A stretch of 64,000 nucleotides of DNA from Sternotherus odoratus (lineage: Eukaryota; Chordata; Testudines; Kinosternidae): contig JAVMKO010000001.1 in assembly GCA_032164245.1 (NCBI GenBank), positions 165,345,434-165,409,433 on the forward strand, written 5' to 3'. Every line of letters begins with the position of its first letter. Within the stretch, counting starts at the first letter, position 1. Of the stretch, positions 9,799 through 21,240 are shown piece by piece. The translations under genes were made by a program, and so were the position numbers. Below the pieces are notes generated by a model that did no database searches, was not told the origin of the DNA, and was given only the letters and a program-made list of their open reading frames with translations.

Positions 9799-10130
9799 GA
9801 GCTGGGTGAAATTTTTCAGACTGCACTTTTTTTTTTGCTGAAAAATGCAGAGTTGAGTTGACCAAAATATTTTGTGAATTTGCAGAATAGCTTCAATAGA
9901 AAAGCTCCCTCTAAAATGCTCAAAAAATGAAATATTTTGTTTTGCATTTCAGTTTTTTCCATCTGAAATAACTTTCCATTGAGAATTTTACCTCAATACC
10001 ATTAAAAATTTTTAAAAAAACCCATTCCTCTAAAACAGAATATTTCATTTTGGGTAGAATGAATGTTTTGTTTGACACAAAACTTTTTTCACTTTGGGCT
10101 GACCCTGAAGAAACCAAAAAAATCAATTAT
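9799..10130. repeat. Dispersed AT-rich repeat (GAGCTGGGTGAAATTTTTC family)
   Basis: Begins GAGCTGGGTGAAATTTTTC and includes CTGAAAAATGCAG. Sequence of the same kind recurs at 59432-59545 (GAGTTGGGTGAAAAATTTTG, CTGAAAAATGCAG). Probably an old DNA-transposon relic; class uncertain. Confidence 0.4.
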
Positions 10131-10855
10131 TTGCACTGCTCTGAAAGTGAGCAGCAGCTCTGTGTGACTTTCAACACTGCAGCTGTTGGATTTCTCTGGT
10201 TCCCTAATAGAATACAAAAAAGGTCAGTGCATTTTGCTGGTTATCTGGGATGAGAATAAAGGCAGTTGCATCATAGCTGTGTGAGACTGTAAGTGGCAGC
10301 TTGTTTAACACTGTCACTGACATCAAAATTGTCAACCACCTGCCTCACAACATTACAGCATAAATAACGCTGGTTGTCTTGAGGAGCTGCTGTGATGTTT
10401 TTTCACTTCTTTTGGCTTCTGCCCCTTACGGAAGCTTTTCAGACAGACTAATCTCTCTCTTTCCTCCCTCCCTTTCTGAATTTTGAACACAATTCTGTTT
10501 GTAATTGGGGCAGCGTTTGCTCTTTTCTAGGCTGAATAATTAGACCATCAGTAACCCCATCTTCTTTCCTCTCCCAAAAAACATTTAATCACAAAAACCA
10601 ACTCCCAGATCCCAAACTGCCTTTTCCATTCCTAGCAATTTACAGGCACAAAGAAAACATAACTGAAAATGATGCTTGAAATGAGGGTCACAGGGTTTTA
10701 AGAACCTCATCATTTCAGCTGGGTTGCTAATTTGTTTTGGACTGTGGTATTTTGGTGTCCTGATGCTAGGAAGTACAGAAATGCTCAACGTTAAAAAATA
10801 TGACTTAGCTCTTACATAGCATGTTTCATTATCTAAGAGCTTTTCAGTCATTAAC
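10131..10855. other. Unique intron
   Basis: About 725 bp; a minus-strand open frame at 10585-10851 has no recognisable features. Nothing else seen. Confidence 0.5.
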
Positions 10856-10857
10856 TA

Positions 10858-10960
10858 ATTATCCCCCCTACTGTCCCTGTGAGGTAGGTAGATAAAAGTT
10901 ACCATGATGATTTTTGTTCCCATTTATAGATAGGGAAGTGGAGGCTGAAAGTGAGGGCCT
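10858..10960 (-). repeat. MIR-like SINE fragment
   Basis: CCTGTGAGGTAGGTAG followed by CCCATTTATAGATAGGGAAG resembles the antisense of the MIR stretch for 'cctcagtttcctcatctgtaaaatggg'. Heavily diverged. Confidence 0.5.
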
Positions 10961-10982
10961 ATTTCAACACGATGCAGTGCAC

Positions 10983-11333
10983 CATAGATGCCGACTCCGT
11001 GGGTGCTCCAGGGCTGAAGCACCCATGTGGAAAAAGATAGTAGGTGCTTAACACCCACTGGCAGTCTTGCTGGTCAGCTCCTCCCCTGCCCTCCCCCAGC
11101 ACCTCCCACCCACCAGTGGGCCCTGCCTATCAGCCCCCCCTCTTACCTGGCCGCACCTCCTGCATGCCACAATCAGCTGTTCAGTGGCATGCACGAGGAG
11201 GAGGAGCAGGGGTGGGAAGAGGCAGAGCAGAGGTTGGAGGTTTGGGGGAAGGGGTGGAGTGGGGGTGGTGCTGGGGCGGAGCAGAGCTCGAGCGACTCCA
11301 ACTCCCCGGGAAATCCCTATGTTGGCGCCTCTG
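10983..11333. mobile_element. hAT-type element (351 bp), perfect 8-bp target duplication
   Basis: Ends CATAGATGCCGAC and GTTGGCGCCTCTG are imperfect inverted repeats. CAGTGCAC flanks both sides (10975-10982 and 11334-11341). The interior is GC-rich: a C-rich left half and a G/A-rich right half, giving four overlapping chance open frames on both strands. No transposase. Confidence 0.85.
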
Positions 11334-11384
11334 CAGTGCACACTCAATTCCTGGCATCAAGCAACATGTTGGCTTAGGCTTTAA

Positions 11385-11713
11385 GGGTACGTGTAGCCAA
11401 TAAAGAAAAAATGCATGGCTGGCCTGTGCCGACTGACCTGAGCTTGCGGGGCCGTTCTGTTGCTGAGTAGATGTTCAGGCTCAGGCTGGAACCCAAGTTC
11501 TGGGACCCTTCCACCTCGCAGGATCCTAGAGCCCAGGCTCCAGACGAAGCCTGAAAGTCTACTCAGCAATGGACTACACGGCAACAGCCCAGCCGAGGGA
11601 CGGCATGTCAACACAGCAAAGAAAAACCCATGGCTGGCCTGTGCCAGCCAACGCGGACTCACGGGGCTAGCACAGGCCAGCAGTGGGCTTTTCTTTGTTG
11701 TGTAGACATGCCC
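11385..11713. mobile_element. Harbinger-like MITE, palindromic
   Basis: Starts GGGTACGTGTAGCCAATAAA and ends TTGTTGTGTAGACATGCCC. Internally it folds on itself: ATGGCTGGCCTGTGCC occurs near both ends in related positions, and GTTCAGGCTCAGGCTGG pairs with the CCAGGCTCCAGACGAAGCC region. The left flank is TAA but the right flank is TCT, so the target duplication is not preserved. Related to 37082-37257. Confidence 0.65.
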
Positions 11714-11763
11714 TCTCCAGGCTTTGCATCAGGACGTTAGAGTTTGTTTAGACTACAGTTTGT

Positions 11764-11987
11764 GGCCTTGTCTACATAAGAAAGTTGCACTCTAAAGGTA
11801 TGAATTTTTTTAACCGATTAAGTTAAACTAGTCCAAAGGCTATCTAGACAATCCGTTTCATCCAGGATATTTTTAGTTTAATTTTAAAAGGATTAGAAAT
11901 CAATTTAAACTAAACTGTTACTGAAATAAGAGTTTGTACTTGACTGTCTAAACAGTTTTAAAGACAGTACAACTTTCTCATGTAGAG
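11764..11987. mobile_element. Decayed MITE (GGCCTTGTCTACATAAGAAAG ends)
   Basis: Left end TTGTCTACATAAGAAAGTTG is matched by the inverse of ACAACTTTCTCATGTAGA at the right end. The interior is AT-rich with a second inverted segment (CCAATTTAA-like). No clear target duplication. Confidence 0.6.
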
Positions 11988-12168
11988 ATTGAACACGCGG
12001 GTGTAGACAGAAACGATTAATCTCTCTGTCCAGGAATAAACACTGTGGTGTGTCTAGACTAGCATTTAATTAACCCGGTGCTCAAATCACTAGACAACAG
12101 TTTTTGTCTTTAAAACAAAGCATACACAAAGAGAGAACTGCATTTTCCTGACCTGGCAAAAAGACTTA

Positions 12169-13259
12169 ATAGAATATCAAGGTTGTAAGGGACCTCTGGA
12201 GGTCATCTAGTCCAACCTCCTGCTCAAAGAAGGACCAATCCCCAACTAAATCATCCCAGCCAGGGGTTTGTCAAGCCTGACCTTAAAAACCTTTAAGGAA
12301 GGAGATTCCACCACCTCCCTAGGTAACCCATTCCAATGCCTCACCACCCTCCCAGTGAAAAAGTTTTTCCTAATATCAACCCAAACCTCCCCCTCTGCAA
12401 CTTGAGACCATTACTCCTTGTTCTGTCATCTGCTACCACTGTGAACACTCTAGATCCATCCTCTTTGGAACCCCCTTTCAGGTAGTTGAAAGCAGCTATT
12501 AAATCACCCCCTCATTCTTCTCCTTTGCAGACTAAACAATCCTAGTTCCCTCAGCCTCTTCTTGTAACTCATTGTTCCAGCCCCCTCATCATTTTTGTAG
12601 CCCTATGATGGACTCTTTCCAGTTTTTCCACATCCTTCTTGCAGTGTGGGCCCCAAAACTGGACACATACTCCAGATGAGGCCTCACCAATGCCGAACAG
12701 AAGGGAAGAATCATGTCCCTCGATCTGCTGGAAATGCCCCAACCCAAAATGCCATTAGCCTTCTTGGCAACAAGGGCACACTGTTAACTCACATCCAGCT
12801 TCTCGTCCACTGTAACCCCTAGGTCCTTTTCTGCAAAACTGCTGCCTAGGCATTAGGTCGCTAGTCTGTAGCAGTGCATGGGATTCTTCCATCCTAAGTG
12901 CAGGACTCTGCACTTGTCCTTGTTGAAACTCATTAGATTTCTTTTGGCCCAATCCTCTAATTTGTTTAGGTTCCTCTGTATCCTATCCCTACCCTCCAGT
13001 GTATCTACCACTCCTTCCAGTTTAGTGTCATCTGCAAACTTGCTGAGGGTACAGTCTATGCCATCCTCCAGATTATTAATGAAGATATTGAACAAAACTG
13101 GCCCCAGGACCGACTCTTGGGGCACTCTACTTGATACCGGCTGCCAACTAGACATAGAGCCATTGATCACTACCTGTTGGGCCCAACGATCTAGTCAGCT
13201 TTCTATCCAACTTATCGGCCATTCATCCAGCCCATACTTCTTTAACTTGCTGGCAAGAA
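12169..13259 (-). mobile_element. CR1 LINE fragment, 5'-truncated, broken reverse-transcriptase frame
   Basis: Read on the minus strand it carries the C-terminal half of a CR1 reverse transcriptase. A 105-codon open piece (13170-12853) holds the conserved [16 protein letters not shown] block and the FADDTKL form of the catalytic YADD box. Just upstream the same frame is stopped within IES-stop-LDRW. Downstream the frame shifts repeatedly before the 3' UTR-like tail (GTCATCTAGTCCAACCTCCT on the plus strand), which ends near 12169 at an ATTCTATT-like terminus. It is a dead copy, since the endonuclease and the start of the RT domain are missing. Confidence 0.9.
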
Positions 13260-15088
13260 GATTTGATCGTGATGAGGTTTTATTTCATCCCAGCTGGTTT
13301 AATTGTAACATTCCGTTCTCACAAATCTGTCAAGTAATCTCATGGCATTTGATTCTGGACTGCTGAATTTAAAGCCTAGTATAAACATAAAACCCTACTA
13401 TGGTTTTCAATTTTTTCTCCATTATGTGGCTGTTACCAGAACAGGCTGAACTGATGTCATGCTTTTTAAGTAATTCACATTTTAGATGGCACATGAGCCT
13501 TCAGCCGGCAGAGCCCATACATCTTAGTGGAGTTAGCCAACCTCAGCAAGAGCACAAATAATTCAAAGCTTTCACAGCCTTTAGAAATCATGAGCGAAAA
13601 GTGTAGTTCCACTTTTTAACTCAAATCCCTTGACTTTTGTATGGGGAAGATCTACTCCGATATGTGTGTGTTCTGTATTTTAGGGATTTGTTCACAGGGA
13701 TCAGAAACACAGGTTGCTTTTGTTTGAGACACTAGATGAAGGAGCATGCTGAGATAAAAGAGGAATTCTTTGTCTTTTGTAGGCAGGTACATAGAGTGGT
13801 ACCAATTGAAATGAGTGCCTAATAAAGGAAGTGACCTGTTAGTTGGAAAGATTTCCTGTGAAGTAAATGAGAATGTACCGCCCTTTGAAGTGAGTTCCTG
13901 AGAAAGGCATAGACTTGTTCTGAGAACAGACTTGTTCATCCAAATAAATAAAAAATAAAATAAAAATAAAATAGGAAAATTGAGATGATAAAAATATAGC
14001 TCACTATGTGCGTAACAGGTTTTTATTGTTCCTTTATTTAAATGCATTTGAAGCTCATTAGAGAAGACAAGGCCCATGACAGAGGGGGAGCACTTTGCCT
14101 GGAGTGACACGGATGTTCAGTTACTGGTCGCGGTCTCTGACTTTTTGGCCAGCAGGGATTGGGATAGCTATGAAGGTAGAAGTGTTCAATGGAAGTGAAG
14201 GGCAGAAGCGAGGGTGGATTGACTCTTAGTACAATGACCAAAACGTAGAGGACCCTCATGGAAAAATAAAATAGGCCAAATTCTGCCTGCTGGAGTGTGT
14301 GTATGTGTGTGTGCACATGTACAGCTCTTACTGCGTTGCACACTGTATGCTATCCAAGAAGGGGGGAGGCCAAAACCAAAGGAAAAAAAAAAGTCCTCTC
14401 CAAACAGACCCCAGCCAGCAGAGTTCCTACTTCTCTTATTGTTCTAAGAGGCAGGTGGGTCTTTTCTCTTTCCCTTAGGCAGCAAATTAGGGAAGGAGCA
14501 AGTTAGCCGAGTTTACAAGGCTCTTATCTCAGAGCCTTGAGTCATACCAGACAAACTGATATTCAGAAAATAAAGTCTCTAAAGCCCAAATCAGGTTAAT
14601 GTCCCAGGGCCTACAACCCATAGCAGTCTCCCCTTTTAAAGTTTCATTTTCCTGTTTATATTCCCAGCCCTAAGGGTAGAATCCTCCTTGACTATATCCA
14701 GGCTGTCTTGGCTGGGAGATCCAGACTGTCCCTTAAAGGGGAGAACACACATCTGTGGGCTGTCTATAATTTATACTGAACTAGCATTCTGACTCACTCT
14801 GATATTAGATGAATGCCACTGAATGGCCACAATAGCCTGCGGGTTTCTACTGTCCAGTTAAATTTCACTGATTACGACAATGCCTTCATCAATGAAAAAA
14901 AGAACAACCTGTAAATGAGTCAAATTCTAAGTATGGGTCCCTTGGAAGTTAAAATGAGGGACCTGGCTAATGTGCCTACATTATCTCTGTGATTAGTCAG
15001 ATACATTTACAATGGCCAGTTTGATATTTTTGGTTAGTATAAATTATAATACTATCAATAATGCAAATGTTTATTTTCCCTCGTATGC
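13260..15088. other. Unique intron with minor simple repeats
   Basis: About 1.8 kb. An A/AT-rich simple stretch lies at 13943-13976 (AAATAAAATAAAAATAAAAT) and a TG-rich run at 14296-14315. Open frames on both strands have no domain signature. Confidence 0.5.
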
Positions 15089-15255
15089 AGTGGTGTTGTA
15101 GCCATGTTGGTTCCAGGATATCAGAGGGACAAGGTGGGTGAGGTAATATCTTCTATTGGATCAACCTCTGTTGGTGAGAGAGACAAGCTTTCAAGCTTAC
15201 ACAGAGCCCTTCCCACCAACAGAAGTCAATCCAATAAAAGATATTACCTCACCCT
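15089..15255 (+). repeat. Second palindromic repeat family (GTTGTAGCCATGTTGGTTCC)
   Basis: The head GTTGTAGCCATGTTGGTTCC resembles the head of the other foldback family (GGTAGCCGTGTTAGTCTGG). The arms GGTGAGGTAATATCTTCTAT (from about 15137) and ATAAAAGATATTACCTCACC (ending about 15253) are inverse copies around a short centre with GACAAGCTTTCAAGC. I see no reliable target duplication. The frame at 15104-15361 is chance. Confidence 0.65.
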
Positions 15256-16001
15256 CCCTGTCTCCCTATTTCCTCCCCTCTTCATTTTGGCTTATAAGAA
15301 ACTAGAGTTTCCCTTCATAAGGTGCAATGGTGCTGGTGTTTATAGAGGCTCCCTTAACTGAGTAGTTGCTATTCAGGTTTGCAATGCCAGTCCCCCAGCT
15401 GCTGCTGGATGTTCAGATAGCAGCAGTGGTCACCTATTTGCCACCGGGGCTTGGCAAGTAGTTTTAGATGCAAGAGATGTTTGCTTGGTGCATTCAGATG
15501 TTTTAGAACTTGATGTAGCAGTCAATGAGACTTACTCTTAAAACTTTGTAAGCGTGAGGATTTTCCTTTTCTTCTTTGTCGTTTTCAGGGAGATCAAAAT
15601 TAGCCTGTTATTATGGAGAAACTACCACATCTCTATGAAGGAAACCACTGAGACTTCCAGAGCTAGGGTTAGAACTTCAGCTTTGGTTGCCAACTCTTGG
15701 CAATTTTTATAACAAATCTTGTGATATCTTGGGGATGGGAGTTGGTTCTCAGTTTCTGACTACTGGCTTCAGTCAGGTGAACTTTTGCCCATATCTAAAC
15801 TGACTCCCGTCTCGGTCACCTCAATGGCACTGGAGCTACAAGCTGTCCTCAGCAAGATGGCCAGTGTATTTTATGACATTTACATGTGAATATGAGGCTG
15901 CTCGAACAGAGGTGGCTGCCTCCCATTATTTCCAGTGGGGCTACATAAAAAGCACTAGCAAAGTCCGTGCAAATTAAAATCTCATACAGACAATGACTTG
16001 T
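15256..16001. other. Unique intron
   Basis: About 750 bp; nothing firmly recognised. Confidence 0.5.
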
Positions 16002-16236
16002 GTATGTTGTTCTATATACTAACACTGAAATGTAAGTACAATATTTATATTCAGTTGGTTTATTTTATAAAACATGATTTCTTAGTTCTTCAGTAATAGG
16101 GTGCTGTGATACTTTTATATTTTTATGTCTGACTTTGTAAGCAAGTAATTTTAAAATGAAGTGAAACTTGGGGATATGCAAGACAAATCAGACTTCTGAA
16201 AAGGGTACAATAGTCTGGAGAGTTTGAAAATCACTG
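16002..16236 (-). mobile_element. hAT fragment, same family as 8800-9411
   Basis: Inverse relative to the copy at 8800: ACACTGAAATGTAAGTACAA here matches the inverse of 9003-9022 there, and GAGTTTGAAAATCACTG is the terminal sequence. Only one end is present. The intact copy at 8800 defines the boundary at 16236. Confidence 0.75.
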
Positions 16237-16339
16237 GTCTATGCCAAACCCAATTCTTTATTCTGGGACTGTTACTTCCCTTTCTGCATTCCCCTCCAAT
16301 TCATGAGACTGACACTTTGTGGAAGGACAGTATAAAAAG

Positions 16340-16558
16340 GCAGCCACCCCTAGGACTGATTTTCTGCTGCTTTAGGAAGCAGGCAACAGAGAGTGATTAC
16401 TGTCAGAAGCTGGGACTGGACAACTGGGGATGGATCACTCAGTAATTGCCTTCTTCTGTTCATTCCCTCTGAAGCATGTGGAACTGGCCACTGTTGGAAG
16501 ACAGAATACTGGGCTAGATGGACCATTGGTCTGACCCAGTACGGCCACTTCTTATATT
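16340..16558 (+). mobile_element. CR1-like LINE 3' tail
   Basis: Contains GGGCTAGATGGACCATTGGT followed by CTGACCCAGTACGGCC, a common CR1-type 3' UTR in non-avian reptiles. There is no coding segment; 5'-truncated. The frames at 16224-16608 lie over this repeat and are not genes. Confidence 0.7.
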
Positions 16559-17094
16559 CACAGTCAGGCTTTTGCCTGACCGTTCACAACCTAGGGAGAG
16601 TTCCATAGCTACTATTGCATTCACATTATTCTATCCTTTACCCACTATTTGATTCAAAGAAAAAAAGGAGTAAGTTGGTTCATCTTCTGAGGGACTCTCT
16701 CTCCCATCAACAAAGTATCATTAAAGTAAAGCAGAAGAAGCACTGCTCTTTTTGGCCACCGATCACAATTTGTGATTTGTAGGAGAATCTTTGGGAGGGA
16801 TGGCAAATGGGACTTGCCGGCTTACCTACACAATACTGGCAGCCAGGCAGGGAGAAAGATATAATAATAATAATACAAAGTGACATCTCACTCTTCTGAC
16901 ACCTCAGCAAATGTCTACAGTAGAAAAAAAAGCAGTGGAATAGATACTTCTAATGGGTTGTTATGTAATAGGAGCTCTTGATTCCCTCACATTTCCCTTC
17001 CTTGTACAGTTGGACAGCCCCTCAGGATAATTTTATTGGCACTTACAGCATATTAAGAGGTTTCTAAAGACACATCTTTGTAGGAGATGGTATG
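16559..17094. other. Unique intron
   Basis: About 535 bp; a short (ATA)n tract at 16860-16875, otherwise nothing recognised. Confidence 0.5.
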
Positions 17095-17250
17095 GCCCAG
17101 TAAATGAGGGATGCAAGGGAACCTCGGTGCTGTGTGATCTTGGCTAAGTCACTTAAAGTAACCTTTCAGTGACGCAGTTTCGTCATCCGTACAGTGGAGA
17201 GAATGATACTTAACTACCTTTATAAAGAGCTTTCATATCTACAGAGAGAT
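17095..17250 (+). repeat. MIR-like SINE
   Basis: GTGTGATCTTGGCTAAGTCA followed by CGCAGTTTCGTCATCCGTAC corresponds to the MIR core (tgtgaccttgggcaagtcacttaac ... cctcagtttcctcatctgta). Confidence 0.7.
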
Positions 17251-17934
17251 GTGCTGGTTTCTGTGGGATGTTAACAACACTAGTGTTAGTACCAAGGGTG
17301 CTTATAATGATTCTCTTTGTTAATCTTTAGCTTGATCTCTGGTCTGTACAGAAAGCTGATGTCAGTTGCTATGGGACTTTTCTATACCTGGTGATGAAAG
17401 ACCAAACACATGCAGCCTGCTGACAGGTTGTGTCTTCCCAAGGAAGGAGATGGATTTTTTTCTGCAAGCATGAAAATTACTGAGCCTTGGCCACATGAAT
17501 ATATTTACTCTCATTGTCTGCTGCTCACAGGCCCCTCTCCAAGTTCAGCTACCAACATCTGGCAAGCCATTAATAACAACTGACTGTGATAAATGTCTGT
17601 TCGCTGCAACTGACTTCAGCATTATATGCCTGACCTGAGTTTAGGCAACCGGACCTTAACAGCATTCACATGTAAATTAGATACAAATCCTTACTGGAGT
17701 GGGGCTGCGGTTAAATGGACAATCTCTTTTCATGTGTGAGCAATTTTAACAAATTGCCCTGTTTCCTTGCTTTTGCCTTCCCCCTCTTTTCTCTCTTGCT
17801 ATTTCCTTGATTATTTATTTCTACATCTAGCATCAGTGTATCGTGTTAGCAGTCATGTCTCCCTGTGAAAGAGTTAAGGAACAGGGTTCTTCTCTGACCC
17901 CACCCTTCCCTTCCCTCAGTAGAGATTGGGCTTG
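17251..17934. other. Unique intron
   Basis: About 680 bp; nothing recognised. Confidence 0.5.
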
Positions 17935-18031
17935 ATGCAGGAATTGCAGGGTGAAATTATATGTCCTATGTCATACAGGATGTCAGACTAGATTACCATA
18001 ATGGACCTTTCTGCTCTTAAAATATATGGAA
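17935..18031 (+). mobile_element. CR1 3' tail
   Basis: CAGGATGTCAGACTAGATTA and AATGGACCTTTCTGCTCTTA match the standard CR1 3' UTR; very short 5'-truncated copy. Confidence 0.7.
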
Positions 18032-18104
18032 CTCCTGCTACTCGTCCTCCTGCCCATGAAGCTGCCACTGTTTTCAGCTCTTCTGTTCTCTTCCTATTTA
18101 CAAA

Positions 18105-18400
18105 ACTGTTTGGCTCTGGTCAAGTCATTTAACCAGAGTGATTAGTGATTATTAGGGGTCACTAATAGACACCTAATAGTCACATTTTAAAAAGAGTGCT
18201 TAGATACTATGATAATGAAGGCCACATAAGTACCTTAGCTAGATTGAGTTGATTTACGACCCCTAATAGTCACTTTATCTATTCCTTAGTTTACCTATCT
18301 GTATATGGGGCATGTTGTTCACCTTACAGGGATGTTCTAAGACTTGGTGTTTGTGAAGCACTTTGAAATCCCTTGTTGAGAGGTTGAAGTATTATATTGG
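18105..18400 (+). repeat. MIR-like SINE, apparently interrupted
   Basis: CTCTGGTCAAGTCATTTAACC (18113-18133) and TTCCTTAGTTTACCTATCTG (18281-18300) look like two halves of one MIR. The segment between is bounded by TTAGGGGTC (18154-18162) and its inverse GACCCCTAA (18258-18266), so it may be a small inserted MITE, but this is weak. Confidence 0.45.
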
Positions 18401-20030
18401 CTGAAATATACATAACATTTACAGAAATACTTGTCTGGTTCAACACAGAAGGAGGTAAAGAATGGCCCAATATCCAGATTTGAGCTGCAACAATTCACTT
18501 AGCGCTTGTGTGATTTTTTTAATAAGGTGTGATTGAATAAATAAAACAAACTATACAATCCTGTAGACAATGAGGCAGATTCTCTGTGGTGTCCAGCTCC
18601 TGCTGAGTTTACCCAGCCGGGACTCGTGGAAAAACTGGCTCCCTGAGTCTCTGCTCCAGCACAAGTTAAAACTGCCTGTAGTACCCAGCAAAAGTTGGAG
18701 TAGTGGGGGCTGCAGGAAAGGAGGCGTAGAAGCTGGCTTTGGCAGTTGTTTGTCTACAGGGAAATCCCACACATTTGGGATATACTCAGCAGGGAATTTG
18801 GAGGAGCTTTCTGTGTTCCATTTGTGACATGTGAATCACCAGAGAATGTGCCATCTACATGCAAGGAATATAGACAAAGAAGAAAAATGACCATCCTAGT
18901 GGAAGCAGCCTGAGTTTCTCCACCTCCTCCAGAGTGTCTGTTCTGTTTTGTTCTGAATCAGAACTTTGTACATAAAGGCAGGGATGATCCTGAAGCCCTA
19001 TTAACTTAATCTGTGGCTTGTTCTACAAATGGCTTGTCCTCCATTTTGGATTCCTTCTCCAAACAAACATTGTTTCTGTATACAGAGCAGCTACAAGTAG
19101 GTCTGCTTCAAGCAAAAGAAAGGTAATGGGAAGAAATAAAATGCAAGAGGGATGTAAAATGCTGGGAGCATATCCTTTCTGTCTACCCACCTGCTATCAA
19201 ATTAAGAAGTAAGGAGAGAAAAAGGGATAAAGGAAATTAAAGATTTATTCCCTGGAATTCACCAGGGCAAGGAGTATTTGAGACTTCTTTGTCACAGGCC
19301 CTTTGGCTTTAATGCAATTATATTTAATCATCCCCCTTGCAAGTACATTTTCACCTGCTTATGAGTCTTTCCTCAGGGTTTTTGTTGTGGTAATTACCTT
19401 TGTGTTTGAGTGTAATGATGTGTACAGTTTTGATCCCTAATGAGGGCTGGTTTCGTTTTTGAAGATGGGTCTGAACCAGATAGCTGAAATCTATATTTCA
19501 GCCCTGTCTGAAATGTTCACTGGTTCATGGATTCTTGGTTTCAATTTAGCCAGACATAACATTCAGATCCAGATCTGGATCCATGTTCCAACTCAAAGTG
19601 TTCTCAAAATCAGCTGCAAAGTGTTGTGTTCAGTTCTATTTGCAATGTATTTTTGTTGCTGTTGCAGAGCTTTCACTACTATATAGAACTCCAGTCACCT
19701 GTTTATGCTCCTTCTTCAAATACTGATACAAAAGCAAACCAAAATTCCTATGAATAAGGGTATCTACTTGGTAGCATAAATATATACAATGCTTTAAGAG
19801 GAATAAATAACAACAGGAAAGGACTTACCCTCCTCCCCAACTCCAAACAAAAACCAAAAAATGACCCTGCCATGTCTGTACTTTCTTGCACCTCTGGGTC
19901 CTTCATTGAGTCCTGGCTTCTCTGTGGCCCCAATCCTGCAACACTGCTATGAATGGGGTTTCCTCAGATGAAACTCATTGCAGAATTGGGGCCTAAATCT
20001 GTGTCTAAGGGTCTGATCCTGTAAATCTTT
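18401..20030. other. Unique intron
   Basis: About 1.6 kb. Several short frames on both strands lack domains. No repeat recognised. Confidence 0.5.
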
Positions 20031-20069
20031 AGGCCCAGATCCTCAAAAGTATTAGGCACCTGACTCTTA

Positions 20070-20200
20070 GGGTATGTTTTCACTACCTGCCAGATTGGCG
20101 GGTAGTGATAGATCTATTGCGATTGATATATCACGTCTTGTCAAGACCTGATATATCGATCGCCAAAGACACTCCCATCAACTCCGGAACTGCAGCTCAC
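20070..20200. mobile_element. Truncated Harbinger-type MITE
   Basis: Left end GGGTATGTTTTCACTACC followed by the hairpin GATTGATATATCACGTCTTG / CAAGACCTGATATATCGATC, as in the intact element at 6140-6433. The right end is missing; similarity fades near 20200. It sits beside a fragment of another dispersed repeat (GGCCCAGATCCTCAAAAGTA, 20031-20050). Confidence 0.65.
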
Positions 20201-20661
20201 CATTCAGGTGCTCTGAATGTGAAAAGTTTCTGTTGTTATAAATTAAAGGCTTCCCAAGGAAAGAAATGTAAGTAGGGTTTTCTAGAGAGGGGGATAATGA
20301 TATGCTAGTTGCAATGGACTAAAGCAGCAAAGAAATCTCAGACAGGTTGCTTCTAGGTTTTTTTTTAATTAGGTTTTTCATTTGCAGTAGCATCTCTATC
20401 TAAAATGAAAAATAAATATAATTTATTTCTAAATTACATTGGGATGGTTGCTGTCCTCTAAATATTAATTCCAATGCTGGTGTTTTGTTTTTTTAATCCC
20501 TTGTTATTTTTGGTTGCATTTTTACAACCTTCTGGTTTTTAGAACTTTGTAACATGCATGTTTGTAACTGAATAGGATGAGACACTTGTTACCTTAATAT
20601 CCTTTAGTTCTCTGTTTTCTAATGAATCATGAGTGCCAAATCTTTGAGTGCTATTTTCACA
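20201..20661. other. Unique intron
   Basis: About 460 bp, AT-rich; nothing recognised. Confidence 0.5.
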
Positions 20662-20663
20662 TA

Positions 20664-21047
20664 CAGTAAACCCTCGATTTAACGGACCTCGATTTAACGG
20701 ACTTCGGATGCAACGGACAAAATTTCTGAGCAAGTCTGATGCATTCCTGATCCATTTCTGGTGGGCTGGCTGCCGGCTCCCGGCTGCCGCCCGGGTCACA
20801 GCAGCAGCTGGACTGGCTGCCGGCTCCCGGCGGCCGCCCGGATCCACACAGCGGGCGGGCTGGCTGCCGGCTCCCGGCTGCCGCCCGGGTCCCAGCAGCA
20901 GGTGGGCTGCGGAGCTGCCACCCCGACCCTGTGGCGGGCGGGCTGCTGCTCCGACAGCTCATTTAAAAAAAATTATTAAATAACGGACTTTTTGATTTAA
21001 TGGACACCCCCTCGCCCAAATTAGTCCATTAAATGGAGGTTTTACTG
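20664..21047. mobile_element. Tigger/pogo-type MITE with GC-rich tandem core
   Basis: Starts CAGTAAACCCTCGATTTAAC, ends GGAGGTTTTACTG, flanked by TA at 20662-20663 and 21048-21049. The end has sub-repeats CTCGATTTAACGGAC twice. The interior is about three copies of a ~47-bp GC-rich unit starting CTGGCTGCCGGCTCCCGGCT. A longer relative lies at 32442-32978. Superfamily assigned from the TA target and end sequence; no transposase. Confidence 0.82.
20763..20905. repeat. ~47-bp GC-rich minisatellite in a Tigger-type MITE (3 copies)
   Basis: Units begin GGCTGGCTGCCGGCTCCCGG near 20763, 20812 and 20859. The long open frames covering them on both strands are low-complexity artefacts. Confidence 0.75.
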
Positions 21048-21240
21048 TATTAGAAAGCCTGCAGGACTTCAATTTATTATGCAAGCTCCCTGAATATTCT
21101 GGTATTTCTGCTGTTAAAGGGTTAAAGTGGGCTCTCCCCTCTCTGCTGAGCAACCTAGCTACCAATGATAACCAGCTTTGTGCATGGATAGATACGTGAA
21201 ACTTTGAAATTTTTGTTATTGTAGTAAGTGGAAGATTAAT

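Noticed and set aside
12853..13170. 105-codon frame with FADDTKL as a host gene
   Set aside because: Clearly CR1 reverse transcriptase; stops and frameshifts on both sides show it is a dead fragment.
18153..18266. Small MITE inserted in a MIR
   Set aside because: Only 9-bp inverted ends and no convincing target duplication; kept as a remark under the MIR entry.
19521..19560. Upstream KCNJ6 exon carrying the initiator Met
   Set aside because: A TTCATGGATTCTTGG stretch hinted at it on the minus strand, but the reading does not give the MAKLTESM-like start and has no donor site. I found no other candidate.
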